A stretch of 64,000 nt of DNA from Flavobacterium soli DSM 19725 (GCF_000422705.1 NZ_AUGO01000006.1:310001-374000), one strand, 5' to 3'; numbered from the stretch's first letter, positions 8,871 through 16,501 are shown. Numbers and translations: made by a program. Notes: generated by a model from the sequence alone, not told the origin.

Positions 8871-10784
8871 TTAGGTGAAATAAGTTAGTTGGAATTTATT
8901 TTTTATAATTTCTTCAAGATCTTTCATTGGAAGGAAAGCATTTTTGAGTTTTTCCTTATCTGATTTTGAAAGTTCTTCCAAGTTTAAATACTGCCCCGTC
9001 GTTCCATTTTTTATACCTTCTTGAGTTCTAAATTTTGATAAAGTCAGGAAGGCATCGGCTGCATTCAAATATACTTCAGCGTATTTAGGTTCTGTAATCG
9101 CTAATTGCTTGAATCTTAGAAATGTATTATTAATTCCTTTGATATTGTGGCTTATTGTCAAAACTCTCGCTGCATCTACAAAAGGCATTATGGCACGCGT
9201 CTTCACATCAAACTTATCTTTGTGTTCGCCTTCTTCCTCCAGATTGAATTGTTTGAAAAAACTCAAGGGAGCTGGTTTTTTTAACGTATCAGTTCCTAAA
9301 AAAGCAAAGAATTTTTTATTTTTTTCGGCATTCTTAAAAATCATTTCTGTGAGTGCTTCTTCCAATAGAATTTCACCAAAAGCAATTTCATAATCGAAAA
9401 AAATACTGCAAATTTCATCCGTTCTCTCACCTGGAGTATTCATCCAACTACTGTATTGGTTCTTCCAATCAGTCAATGACTTACACCAAACTGAATTGCT
9501 AGCCATGTGACCATAAGGACAATAAGGGTAACCGGCATTTTCTAAAGTTGTAGTAACTTTCTTGGCCAATTTCAAAAAGTATTCTTTTACCTCTCTATAC
9601 TTATCTGGAGCAACATCTTCAAACACTAAAATACTATCCTGATCCGTTTGCAAAAGCTGCTCTTTTCTTCCTTGGCTTCCAATGCTCAACCAAGCAAATC
9701 GAGCAGGAGGAGAGCCAAACTCCAAAATTGCCAAATCGATAGCTCGTTTGATTATTGCCATGTTTACTTCACCTGCAATGTTGTTAATATGCGAAAGCGG
9801 AATTTTTTTATCCATAGAAGTTCGGATAAATTCGGCTAATTTTTCTCTCAAACGTTTCAGTTCATCGGGATTTTGAGCTCGCTTGATTTCTTTTATTAAA
9901 ATTCCCGGATTATTGGCTTGAGCTGCAATAATATCGTGTTGTGAAATTACACCCTTAATTTGTGTTTTATCCGAACCATCAACAGTAACACACAAATGGG
10001 TCACATTATGACGTAACATAAAAAGTTGTGCTTCGGCAAGCGAAAGATTTTCTGGAACGGTAACCACTGGTGAGGACATTATATTGCTAACCAATGCCGT
10101 GATGTAAAATCTTCCCGTTGCAATTTTTGAACGTAAATCCATATCCGTTACAATTCCGATTGGCAAATTATTTTCCTGAATAATCACACAACCCGAAAGA
10201 TTATCGGTCATGATTTGTGCAACATTTTGAATAATTGCGTTAGGAGTGGAGGTCAGCGGATTTTTATTATAATCTAAAGATTGAAAATATTGAATTTCCG
10301 ATTGATTATCAATATGTCTAACAGAATCATTCAGCAATTTTCCTTGGGAACGTTCGGCTGGATTTGATGATGTATTGGCAAAACTCAGCAATAAAAAGTC
10401 TAAAACCTCAGCATTTTTGGCTACAAAAGGTCGAAAAGTTGCAATAGGAATGGCATAGACAATACTTTCCTCACGAGCTTTTGCTGTCATCATATAATTG
10501 TTTTTGGCAAAAAACGGACGTAATCCTAAGATATCACCTGGAACACATTTGTTCAGTAACGTTTCTTCAGCATCCGAAATTACCGACAGATTGATAACTC
10601 CGGAAGCTACAACATAGAAGCTTTCGTGAAGCAAGTCGTTGATTTGGAAGAGAGTTTTGTTTTTTTCTAAATTTAAAACCCTAATATCCGAAGCAATATC
10701 GGTTATCTCATCATGCGACAAATCGGAAAAAGGTGGATGGGCAATAAGGAAATCGGCAATTCTCTCGGCAATACTATTTTTCAT
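8871..10784 (-). CDS. Cyclic-nucleotide-binding / CBS-pair / DUF294 nucleotidyltransferase-like protein
   Basis: Protein of 637 aa in three parts. These are a CRP-type cyclic nucleotide-binding domain (about 10-135), two CBS domains (about 175-300; CVIIQENNLPIGIVTDMDL and the second repeat near HVTHLCVTVDG), and a DUF294 nucleotidyltransferase-like domain (about 340-480; SIGSQGRKEQLLQTDQDS has the GS and paired-Asp layout), followed by the DUF294 C-terminal helical domain. This architecture is known as a putative signal-transduction protein related to GlnD-type uridylyltransferases. The ligand and target are unknown. It is in an operon with the DnaQ-like gene. Confidence 0.85.
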   Translation of the reverse strand: MKNSIAERIADFLIAHPPFSDLSHDEITDIASDIRVLNLEKNKTLFQINDLLHESFYVVASGVINLSVISDAEETLLNKCVPGDILGLRPFFAKNNYMMTAKAREESIVYAIPIATFRPFVAKNAEVLDFLLLSFANTSSNPAERSQGKLLNDSVRHIDNQSEIQYFQSLDYNKNPLTSTPNAIIQNVAQIMTDNLSGCVIIQENNLPIGIVTDMDLRSKIATGRFYITALVSNIMSSPVVTVPENLSLAEAQLFMLRHNVTHLCVTVDGSDKTQIKGVISQHDIIAAQANNPGILIKEIKRAQNPDELKRLREKLAEFIRTSMDKKIPLSHINNIAGEVNMAIIKRAIDLAILEFGSPPARFAWLSIGSQGRKEQLLQTDQDSILVFEDVAPDKYREVKEYFLKLAKKVTTTLENAGYPYCPYGHMASNSVWCKSLTDWKNQYSSWMNTPGERTDEICSIFFDYEIAFGEILLEEALTEMIFKNAEKNKKFFAFLGTDTLKKPAPLSFFKQFNLEEEGEHKDKFDVKTRAIMPFVDAARVLTISHNIKGINNTFLRFKQLAITEPKYAEVYLNAADAFLTLSKFRTQEGIKNGTTGQYLNLEELSKSDKEKLKNAFLPMKDLEEIIKNKFQLTYFT

Positions 10785-10979
10785 AACTTAGATAAAGCCT
10801 AAAATTAATAAATTAAAACCTGATTATGAAACTATAAACTCACGAAAATAGAAATGATTTTAATTTTATGAAAGTCACAATAAATTAAGCTAAAATCTTA
10901 AATGTATTATAATTAACACTTCATAATTTAGGTCTTGTGTTTATATTTACTGTACATATTAATCTAAACTTTTAAAATT

Positions 10980-11489
10980 ATGAACTTAATAAACAAGATT
11001 TGTGCTGTATTTTTTACATTAACAGCAGCACTAGCTGGAGCTCAGGAAAAAAAAGCGGCTGCTAGTCCGGCAGAAACAGCTCAGGGAAAAGTTAACGGAG
11101 CTGCAATAACAATTAACTATGGAAGTCCTTCTGTGAAAGGAAGAGAAATTTGGGGTGGATTGGTTCCTTACGGAAAAATTTGGCGTGCTGGAGCTAATGA
11201 TGCCACAACAATTGAAACTGATAAGGATTTGGTTATAGAAGGAAAAACATTGCCAGCTGGAAAATATTCGATTTTTATTATTCCTGAAAAAGATGAGGCA
11301 ACTGTTATTTTCAATAAAGTAGCAAAACAATGGGGAGCTTATAAATATGAAGAAAAAGAAGATGCTTTGAGAGTAAAAGTAAAACCGGTTGCAACAAAAG
11401 AAAAGACTGAAAAACTAGTTTATAAATTTGAAAAGAATAGCATAGTTTTGAGTTGGGACAATTGGAATATTCCAATTAAAGTTAAATAA
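10980..11489 (+). CDS. Secreted DUF2911 family protein
   Basis: Protein of 169 aa with a signal peptide (MNLINKICAVFFTLTAALAG, cut probably after AGA-Q). The mature part has the DUF2911 pattern: ITINYGSPSVKGREIWGGLVPYG, KIWRAGANDATTIE and LPAGKYSIFIIP. It is a beta-rich periplasmic or outer-surface protein common in Bacteroidota, with no known biochemical function. It is monocistronic, with its own terminator 25 bases downstream, and it is the last host gene before the prophage. Confidence 0.85.
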   Translation: MNLINKICAVFFTLTAALAGAQEKKAAASPAETAQGKVNGAAITINYGSPSVKGREIWGGLVPYGKIWRAGANDATTIETDKDLVIEGKTLPAGKYSIFIIPEKDEATVIFNKVAKQWGAYKYEEKEDALRVKVKPVATKEKTEKLVYKFEKNSIVLSWDNWNIPIKVK

Positions 11490-11513
11490 TTTCCAGAAGA
11501 TTATTATTTGAAG

Positions 11514-11539
11514 AACACCACACATCGTGGTGTTTTTTT
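11514..11539 (+). terminator. Rho-independent terminator of the DUF2911 gene
   Basis: AACACCAC (11514-11521) pairs perfectly with GTGGTGTT (11527-11534) around a 5-nt loop, followed by a T-tract. Confidence 0.85.
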
Positions 11540-11571
11540 GTTAAAAGCTGTCAATGGAAGTATATATTCTG

Positions 11572-11609
<38 letters not shown>

Positions 11610-11850
11610 AATAATAAAACTTAAAATTCGCAACATGGCGAATCTAAAGGACTTACGGACTATTTCAACGAACGTGATATTTCGATTATTTGATATAGCA
11701 ATACTACACAATGATTTTGAATAAAGCAAATTTATTTTTAGAGCAGTTTTAAGGCTGATTTTAACACATTTTTAAGAAAACTTCAATTTCTTGTGTTAAT
11801 CGTTTGTAATACAGTTTAATAACTTAAAAAAACTGTGCGTAATACGGACT

Positions 11851-11896
11851 GTGGGAGGACATAGTTATAGGCGATGTCCTCAAAGTTCTGACCCAC
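11851..11896. other. Nested inverted repeat in phage control region
   Basis: GAGGACAT (11855-11862) pairs perfectly with ATGTCCTC (11874-11881) around an 11-nt loop. Outer bases GTGG (11851-11854) can pair with CCAC (11893-11896). There is no T-tract, so it does not look like a terminator. Confidence 0.5.
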
Positions 11897-12095
11897 TCCC
11901 CGATTAAAATTTTAACATTTATTTTTGTAGGAAAATAGTACTTCGTACAGCCAAAGGAAGTATTCCGTTTATTTTTCCATTGTTTGAACTCACACGAACA
12001 GCCTAACCATTGCATGAGTTTCAAGTCCCTGCCATTTTATAACAAATGTTCAAAATCAAAATTCAAACACAAATAACGAAACCGCCTTAAAAAGG

Positions 12096-12133
12096 TTTGC
12101 AGTCGTTTGGCAGAAAAAGCCAAACGACGCAAA
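12096..12133. other. Strong 15-bp hairpin, candidate replication-origin structure
   Basis: TTTGC-A-GTCGTTTGGC (12096-12111) pairs with GCCAAACGACGCAAA (12119-12133): fifteen base pairs with one bulged A and a 7-nt loop AGAAAAA. There is no T-tract on either side. It lies 207 bases before the plus-strand phage genes. Hairpins of this kind mark double-strand or single-strand origins in rolling-circle replicons; the assignment here is inferred. Confidence 0.5.
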
Positions 12134-12340
12134 GCTAGATTTAAACGGTTTGTTTTTGCTTATTGAATTATTGCTTTTGGTGTTAGGGTTATAAAAGGGC
12201 AAGAACTCAAAACTCAAAGGATGCAATGATTTAGACAGGCGGGTGTTTTCCTTAAAACGAAAAATAAAGATTAAAAAGGGGCTTCAAATCTAAAATCTAA
12301 ATCTGCAATGAAAATTTTTAAAAACTTAAATTTTTGAATC

Positions 12341-12811
12341 ATGGAAGAAAAAAAATTAGATGAAACCGTAAAGGAAAAAGTAGAGGTTTGGGTCAAGGAA
12401 TCAAGCAAAAAATTGGATGAATTGTTTGTTGACAACAAGGCATCTAACCTGTTTGATTTGAGCCTTTTGGCAATTGAGGAAATGGAGCGTTTACGATTTT
12501 ACAAGAGCCTTGCAAAAGATACGTTTGAACAGGCAAAAAAAAGAAGCTTCATTGTTGCAAGGGAAGATTTGAAATACTGGTATTTTGACAGCAACTATAA
12601 CCGCTTACCTAAACTATCAGTTGAAGTAAAAAATATGATTGAAAAGGTTGCAGAGGCTTCAAGATTGGATGTGGCGCTACGCACACATACTTGGCTGAAA
12701 AGCATTGAAAGCGGAACAGCCAAACAAGCGGATATGTTTGATATGCTTGACGAGAAAATAAAATTTGAACCGTATTTACAAATCAAAGAAAATATAAAAA
12801 ACAATTTCTAA
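12341..12811 (+). CDS. Prophage protein of unknown function, plus-strand module gene 1
   Basis: Protein of 156 aa, charged and mostly helical, with no signal peptide or membrane segment. I do not recognise the family. The N-terminus is rich in Lys/Glu (possible coiled coil, about 1-35) and the C-terminus ends EPYLQIKENIKNNF. It is the first of six small genes running toward the convergent terminator, opposite to the structural genes. The position next to the candidate origin suggests a role in lysogeny, replication or host interaction, but this is not shown. Confidence 0.6.
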   Translation: MEEKKLDETVKEKVEVWVKESSKKLDELFVDNKASNLFDLSLLAIEEMERLRFYKSLAKDTFEQAKKRSFIVAREDLKYWYFDSNYNRLPKLSVEVKNMIEKVAEASRLDVALRTHTWLKSIESGTAKQADMFDMLDEKIKFEPYLQIKENIKNNF

Positions 12812-12813
12812 TC

Positions 12814-13062
12814 ATGGGAAAAATAGCAAAAAAAGAGATACCGTTAAATGAAATGGTAAAGGAAATAAATAAAAATTTTATAATCCGTTATAGCTTCCAT
12901 AAGCTTGATAAAATAACATCATTGATTGGTGCAGGGAAATATAACACCATTGTGGGGAGAGAAAAGCAAATAGAGCACTTTAGAAAGGTTTTGGAATCAA
13001 AGCAGGACAAAGTGACCTTTAAGATAAGAGGAAGCCTTAAAATTGATTTTATAAATAAATAA
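12814..13062 (+). CDS. Small basic prophage protein, plus-strand module gene 2
   Basis: Protein of 82 aa, Lys-rich, starting 2 bases after the previous stop. The middle part (KYNTIVGREKQIEHFRKVLE) looks helical, and the end (VTFKIRGSLKIDFINK) looks like beta strands. No motif is recognised. The tight spacing supports cotranscription with its neighbours. Confidence 0.5.
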   Translation: MGKIAKKEIPLNEMVKEINKNFIIRYSFHKLDKITSLIGAGKYNTIVGREKQIEHFRKVLESKQDKVTFKIRGSLKIDFINK

Positions 13063-13072
13063 CTTTAAGATT

Positions 13073-13258
13073 ATGACAAAAGTAATAGCATGTTATGTGA
13101 ATGGAATATTTACATTGAGGAGTGAAAAATCGTTTCAAAAAATGGTAAACGAATTAGAAGTTAAAGAACCATTGGATTTATCAAAACCCGATGGGAAACA
13201 AATTTCTATGTTTGAAACAAAAGGATTTATTAAAACAACTAAAAAAAGGAGAAAATGA
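13073..13258 (+). CDS. Small basic prophage protein, plus-strand module gene 3
   Basis: Protein of 61 aa beginning MTKVIACYVNGIFTLRSEKS and ending in a run of basic residues, KTTKKRRK. Family unknown. It overlaps the next gene by ATGA (13255-13258), so the two are translationally coupled. Confidence 0.45.
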   Translation: MTKVIACYVNGIFTLRSEKSFQKMVNELEVKEPLDLSKPDGKQISMFETKGFIKTTKKRRK

Positions 13259-13521
13259 ATATAGATTTAAGGAATATAGATTTTGTGTTCGAGGAAGATG
13301 TTAAAAGGATTATGAGTGAAAAACGTATCAATACAGCTACAAAGGCTGTGCGATATGCGGTTACAAACAGCAAGATAAAGGATTTAGAAATTGAACAACT
13401 AAAAAAAGATTTGGCCAATGCAAAAAAAGAAAAACTTTACCAAATAGGCTTAAAAAAAGCTCTTATAGAGGAAAAGGAAAGAACAATTGAAGCTTTGGAG
13501 TTTCTGAAAAATTTAACGTGA
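13255..13521 (+). CDS. Coiled-coil prophage protein, plus-strand module gene 4
   Basis: Protein of 88 aa. Residues 17-40 (RIMSEKRINTATKAVRYAV) resemble a short helix-turn-helix or ribbon-helix-helix-like segment. The rest is a long heptad-like coiled coil (about 40-85). It could be a small DNA-associated dimeric regulator, but this is weak. Its start overlaps the previous stop. Confidence 0.45.
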   Translation: MNIDLRNIDFVFEEDVKRIMSEKRINTATKAVRYAVTNSKIKDLEIEQLKKDLANAKKEKLYQIGLKKALIEEKERTIEALEFLKNLT

Positions 13522-13637
13522 AAAAAAAATCAGATCCGTTTCCTGGTCGAGCTGAAGGAAAAAAAAATAACGTGATAATTTTTCTGCAGACAAAAGCCAG
13601 GACAAAAACCGGAACAAAAAATAACGTGAAAATCTAA
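13518..13637 (+). CDS. Possible 39-aa basic peptide with GTG start
   Basis: The reading frame begins with GTG at 13518, overlapping the previous stop as GTGA, and ends with TAA at 13635-13637. The product is strongly basic (starts MKKKSDPFPGRAEGKKNN). The overlap is the only support. The motif AACGTGA recurs at about 13515, 13567 and 13622, so this may instead be a repeat-bearing leader. Confidence 0.3.
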   Translation: MKKKSDPFPGRAEGKKNNVIIFLQTKARTKTGTKNNVKI

Positions 13638-13641
13638 GATC

Positions 13642-13809
13642 ATGATACAGATAAAAATAAAATGCAAGAAGTTGGAAAAAAAATTGCAGGAAGTAAAGGA
13701 AATAGAAGCCATAAAATGCAACACGAAGCTAATAGCGTGGCTATTGCAAAAATATGATGAGGATATAAGGAAAGAACAGATTGAAACGAAAAAACCCCAC
13801 CAAAATTAA
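13642..13809 (+). CDS. Possible 55-aa helical peptide, last gene of the plus-strand module
   Basis: ATG at 13642, TAA at 13807-13809, inside the loop of the convergent terminator. The product is a Lys/Glu-rich helix with two Cys (MIQIKIKCKKLEKKLQEVKE...). The family is unknown, and coding status is uncertain because of its length and composition. Confidence 0.35.
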   Translation: MIQIKIKCKKLEKKLQEVKEIEAIKCNTKLIAWLLQKYDEDIRKEQIETKKPHQN

Positions 13810-13823
13810 TCTGGCGGGGTTTT
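13791..13823. terminator. Bidirectional terminator between the two convergent prophage operons
   Basis: AAAACCCCACC (13791-13801) pairs with GGCGGGGTTTT (13813-13823) with one mismatch; the A-tract upstream and T-tract downstream serve both directions. It lies between the end of the plus-strand small genes and the end of the minus-strand late operon. Confidence 0.75.
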
Positions 13824-13826
13824 GAA

Positions 13827-14096
13827 TTATGAGGGTAAAGGATTGGCAACATAACCGATAAATTGGGTCTGGTCGCTTCCTGCCACCACCCTATCAAATA
13901 GAACCTTATTATCGTATTCGGTATGGATAATATTGCCGTTGTAACTGCAGTTAGAACCTGCATCGGACAAAGTTCCGAAATAAATTCTGTCTTGGCTAGC
14001 AATCAAATCGGTCGTTAAAACTACTGGTTCGATATCAAACTTTTGATGTACAAAATTCTTTTTTAGCCAAGCTTGAAAAAAACACAAATCAACCAT
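13827..14096 (-). CDS. Last gene of the prophage late operon, unknown
   Basis: Protein of 89 aa, apparently beta-rich (VVLTTDLIASQDRIYFGTL, KVLFDRVVAGSDQTQFIGYV). No family recognised. It overlaps the preceding gene by 8 bases and ends just before the convergent terminator, which supports it over the longer frame at 13640-14002 that crosses the terminator. Confidence 0.5.
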   Translation of the reverse strand: MVDLCFFQAWLKKNFVHQKFDIEPVVLTTDLIASQDRIYFGTLSDAGSNCSYNGNIIHTEYDNKVLFDRVVAGSDQTQFIGYVANPLPS

Positions 14097-14520
14097 TCTT
14101 TTGGGTATTAAAGTTATTGTTTTGGTTCGGCTGTCTTGTTCCGTAGAAAAAGGACATAACTTGAGAACCGCCGATAATAAAAGTGAAGCTATAGTACATC
14201 ATGACTAATTCCTTGTTAGCTTCGGGGAAAGCGACAAAGAAAGACATGAGACCCGCAACAATGGAATTTAGCAGGACACCGAGAGAAAGGATATAGATAA
14301 AGCGTTTAGAAAAATTATCGGTTTGGTTTAACGCTACCTTTTGCATGTCCCTAGCATCCTGCACATCCTTAAGATAAAAATCAAGTTCCTTTGTCAAGGA
14401 TTCCCTAAGCTGAAATTCAAATTTCAATTTGTCGGACTTATCAGGAAAGAACTTATCTAAAATGGAGGTTATAGGGTTACTTGTCAGTATCCCCGATATT
14501 ATTTTTGGAATTTCGAACAT
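14089..14520 (-). CDS. Holin-like membrane protein of the prophage
   Basis: Protein of 143 aa. An N-terminal amphipathic helix and a charged helical region (about 28-65) are followed by two hydrophobic segments, FIYILSLGVLLNSIVAGLMSFFVAF (given as two parts: start about 73, end about 98) and MMYYSFTFIIGGSQVMSFFYG. The tail is polar and Asn/Gln-rich. The layout resembles 3TM-type phage holins. It follows a 62-aa membrane protein and the lysozyme, consistent with a role in lysis. Function is inferred from topology and position only. Confidence 0.5.
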   Translation of the reverse strand: MFEIPKIISGILTSNPITSILDKFFPDKSDKLKFEFQLRESLTKELDFYLKDVQDARDMQKVALNQTDNFSKRFIYILSLGVLLNSIVAGLMSFFVAFPEANKELVMMYYSFTFIIGGSQVMSFFYGTRQPNQNNNFNTQKNG

Positions 14521-14665
14521 AATCTTTGAGTTTTAATCGTTCGTTAATGGTCTTGTAAACTGTAAAAATCAACGTTGCAATCAAAATTAAAAATTGAACG
14601 CAATCGTTGACAAGGTCGAGATTTGTCAATATGAATGATATGACGGCTAAATAATAGACTTTCAT
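14477..14665 (-). CDS. Small two-TM membrane protein beside the lysozyme
   Basis: I place the start at ATG 14665, one base after the lysozyme stop, giving 62 aa; an in-frame ATG at 14704 would overlap the lysozyme. Two hydrophobic stretches (VYYLAVISFIL and CVQFLILIATLIFTVYK) are followed by a charged tail. It overlaps the next gene by 44 bases in another frame. Holin- or antiholin-like by position. Confidence 0.45.
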   Translation of the reverse strand: MKVYYLAVISFILTNLDLVNDCVQFLILIATLIFTVYKTINERLKLKDYVRNSKNNIGDTDK

Positions 14666-14666
14666 A

Positions 14667-15206
14667 CTATCCAAAAAATAACAAGGCACCAATTCCCAAA
14701 GCAACTATCTCGTTAGTCACGTTCTTTGCGCTTGGATTGATAAAAGGTAAGATTCCGTAATCCTGCATGAAAAGAGCCTTTTCCGACTCTCTCCTACCGA
14801 TTATACCACTTGGCTTATTCCAAACAAGAAACTGTTCGGAAGCACCGATATAGTCATTAGCGTTAAGCTTCTTTAAAAGTGTTGATTTTCCGAAATTTCC
14901 CTGACCTACATTGAAGCAGAAAGAAACAAGCGCATCAAATTGATTTTGGTTATAATCGACCTTTACAAGCCTTACGACCTGTTTTTCAAAATAGTCCAAA
15001 TCCTGCCTTAAAAGTTCGGTTGCCTTTTCCTTTGTGATGGTCTGATTCGGAAAGGCTGTTTTTGTGTGACCGTAACCTATGGTCAAAGTTCCCAAGACTT
15101 GCGTTTCGCTTGTGATGGTCTTGTTAGGCTGTTTGTCATCATACGCTCTTAAGCGCAGACCCTCATGGTTCTGTAGATGACGAATTCCGTTTTCTGATAT
15201 TTTCAT
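14667..15206 (-). CDS. Phage lysozyme (GH24-like) with C-terminal membrane anchor
   Basis: Start chosen at ATG 15206 (MKISENGIRHLQNHEGLRL), because the domain begins there; this gives 179 aa. The catalytic Glu lies in HEGLRLRAYDD, followed by the GH24 pattern LTIGYGHT. VSFCFNVGQGNF and the C-terminal GIIGRRESEKALF are typical of T4/P22-type endolysins. It would cleave N-acetylmuramyl bonds in peptidoglycan. The extra C-terminus (about 163-177, EIVALGIGALLFFG) is hydrophobic, so the enzyme is probably membrane-attached. That fits either entry through a virion membrane or controlled lysis. Confidence 0.85.
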   Translation of the reverse strand: MKISENGIRHLQNHEGLRLRAYDDKQPNKTITSETQVLGTLTIGYGHTKTAFPNQTITKEKATELLRQDLDYFEKQVVRLVKVDYNQNQFDALVSFCFNVGQGNFGKSTLLKKLNANDYIGASEQFLVWNKPSGIIGRRESEKALFMQDYGILPFINPSAKNVTNEIVALGIGALLFFG

Positions 15207-15399
15207 GATTTCTAGGTATAAAATGTTTGGCATTCTTGATTGCATAATCAAAAAAGCTTGTAGGTTCTTTTTCTCTTGGTTTCTTTTCGGTAAAAAGTGC
15301 CAGTATAAAATACAGAGTAGCAAAAGGTATTGCAAAAAGGATGATGAGTACCAAAAAGGGAAGAAAAAAAAAAGCCAACAGGATTAATAAATATTTCAT
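15163..15399 (-). CDS. Small hydrophobic prophage protein, holin-like
   Basis: Protein of 78 aa. Residues 3-38 are almost entirely hydrophobic (two short TM helices around a Pro), and the C-terminal half is polar and basic. It overlaps the end of the lysozyme start region by 44 bases and begins at the last base of the M23 peptidase gene. Size, topology and position suggest a holin or a virion membrane protein. Confidence 0.5.
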   Translation of the reverse strand: MKYLLILLAFFFLPFLVLIILFAIPFATLYFILALFTEKKPREKEPTSFFDYAIKNAKHFIPRNHENIRKRNSSSTEP

Positions 15400-15830
15400 T
15401 ACTCGAAATAGTTTTCAGGGTTCAAGTAAACGCCCTGTTTTTTTAGTGTAAGGTGCAAATGAGCGCCTGTGACCCGACCAGTAGTACCAACGTAGCCAAT
15501 TAATTGACCCTTTTTAACGTTATCGCCCGATTTTACAGCGTAATCGCTCAAATGGGCATAGCCTGTCACATAGCCGTTAGAATGCTCAATTATTAGCTGT
15601 TTACCGCCTGTTGCATTTTCATAACGATTTATGACCCTGCCCGATTCGGGGGATAATATAGGAGTTCCGCTTGGTGCAGCAATATCAATTCCGTTGTGGA
15701 ATGATGGAGATTTTGTAACAGGATGGATTCGGTTGCCAAAAGGTGATGAAATTCGACCCTTGACAGGATAGGGAAAAGTATCTTTTGCCATGATATAACG
15801 GATTAAGAGGATTAATAAAAGAAATTCCAT
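15399..15830 (-). CDS. M23 (LytM) zinc metallopeptidase of the prophage
   Basis: Up to 143 aa from ATG 15830. A shorter start at 15791 (MAKDTFPYPVKG) drops an N-terminal hydrophobic stretch (MEFLLLILLIRYI) that may be a membrane anchor. The zinc motifs are intact: HNGIDIAAP (HxxxD) and HLHL near the C-terminus, with SPFGNRIHP in front. M23 enzymes cut peptide cross-bridges of peptidoglycan. Together with the lysozyme this gives two wall-degrading activities in one small phage, probably one for entry and one for exit. Confidence 0.88.
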   Translation of the reverse strand: MEFLLLILLIRYIMAKDTFPYPVKGRISSPFGNRIHPVTKSPSFHNGIDIAAPSGTPILSPESGRVINRYENATGGKQLIIEHSNGYVTGYAHLSDYAVKSGDNVKKGQLIGYVGTTGRVTGAHLHLTLKKQGVYLNPENYFE

Positions 15831-15862
15831 ATTTTTGAGATTAAATTTTAAATGATTGAAAT

Positions 15863-16501
15863 ATGGCGGAGTTTTTAAATACTAGGGAAACATCTAAAGA
15901 AATCAAAAATATTCTTACAGAAGCTAAGGAATTTGTAGTTTTTGTAAGTCCTTATATACATATTAATCAAAAACTGAAAGAAGATATTTTTTGCAAAAAA
16001 GGAATAAACATAACACTAGTTTTTGGTAAAAAAAATATGAAAGAAGAAGAACTAAATTTTTTAAAGGTTTGTAAAAACGTTAGTATTCTTTTTCACAAAG
16101 ACCTACATGCTAAAATTTACATGAACGAAAAAAATTGTATTATTAGTTCAATGAATCTTTACGAATACTCTGAAATAAATAATATAGAGGCTTCAGTAAT
16201 AGTAGATAAAAATGAAAAGGCATATAAGGATATTTCTAAACAAATAGACAAACTATTAGAAAAAAGCGAAATAATACAGTTTTCAGAAGAAATAAAAAAG
16301 TTTACTAAAAATATAGGATACTGCATACGTACAGGGGTAAAAATAGATTTCAATCCTAAAAGACCATTTTGTTACGAAGCGTATCAAAGCTGGGCGATTT
16401 TTGAAAACGAAAACTATAAAGAAAAGTTTTGCCATTACTCAGGAGAACCAAGCAACGGCAAAACTTCATTTTCAAATCCAATACTTAAAAAATATCTTTA
16501 A
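15863..16501 (+). CDS. PLD-like nuclease-family protein, antisense cargo gene in the prophage
   Basis: Protein of 212 aa. Residues 1-135 form a single phospholipase-D-like domain: FVVFVSPYIH is followed by the HKD-type motif LHAKIYMNEKNCIISSMN, in which His, Lys and the SxN are present but the usual Asp is Glu. The C-terminal ~65 residues resemble a zinc-ribbon extension (CIRT, FCYEAYQSW, KFCHYSGE) with some Cys missing. It lies on the opposite strand between two late genes, converging by 4 bases with the upstream one, and looks more A+T-rich than its neighbours. A late-acquired moron, perhaps protecting the lysogen, is plausible but unproven. Confidence 0.7.
   Translation: MAEFLNTRETSKEIKNILTEAKEFVVFVSPYIHINQKLKEDIFCKKGINITLVFGKKNMKEEELNFLKVCKNVSILFHKDLHAKIYMNEKNCIISSMNLYEYSEINNIEASVIVDKNEKAYKDISKQIDKLLEKSEIIQFSEEIKKFTKNIGYCIRTGVKIDFNPKRPFCYEAYQSWAIFENENYKEKFCHYSGEPSNGKTSFSNPILKKYL

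Noticed and set aside
13640..14002. 120-aa minus-strand frame
   Set aside because: It crosses the convergent terminator and lies over the better-supported 89-aa gene (13827-14096) and the plus-strand small genes; composition is not protein-like.
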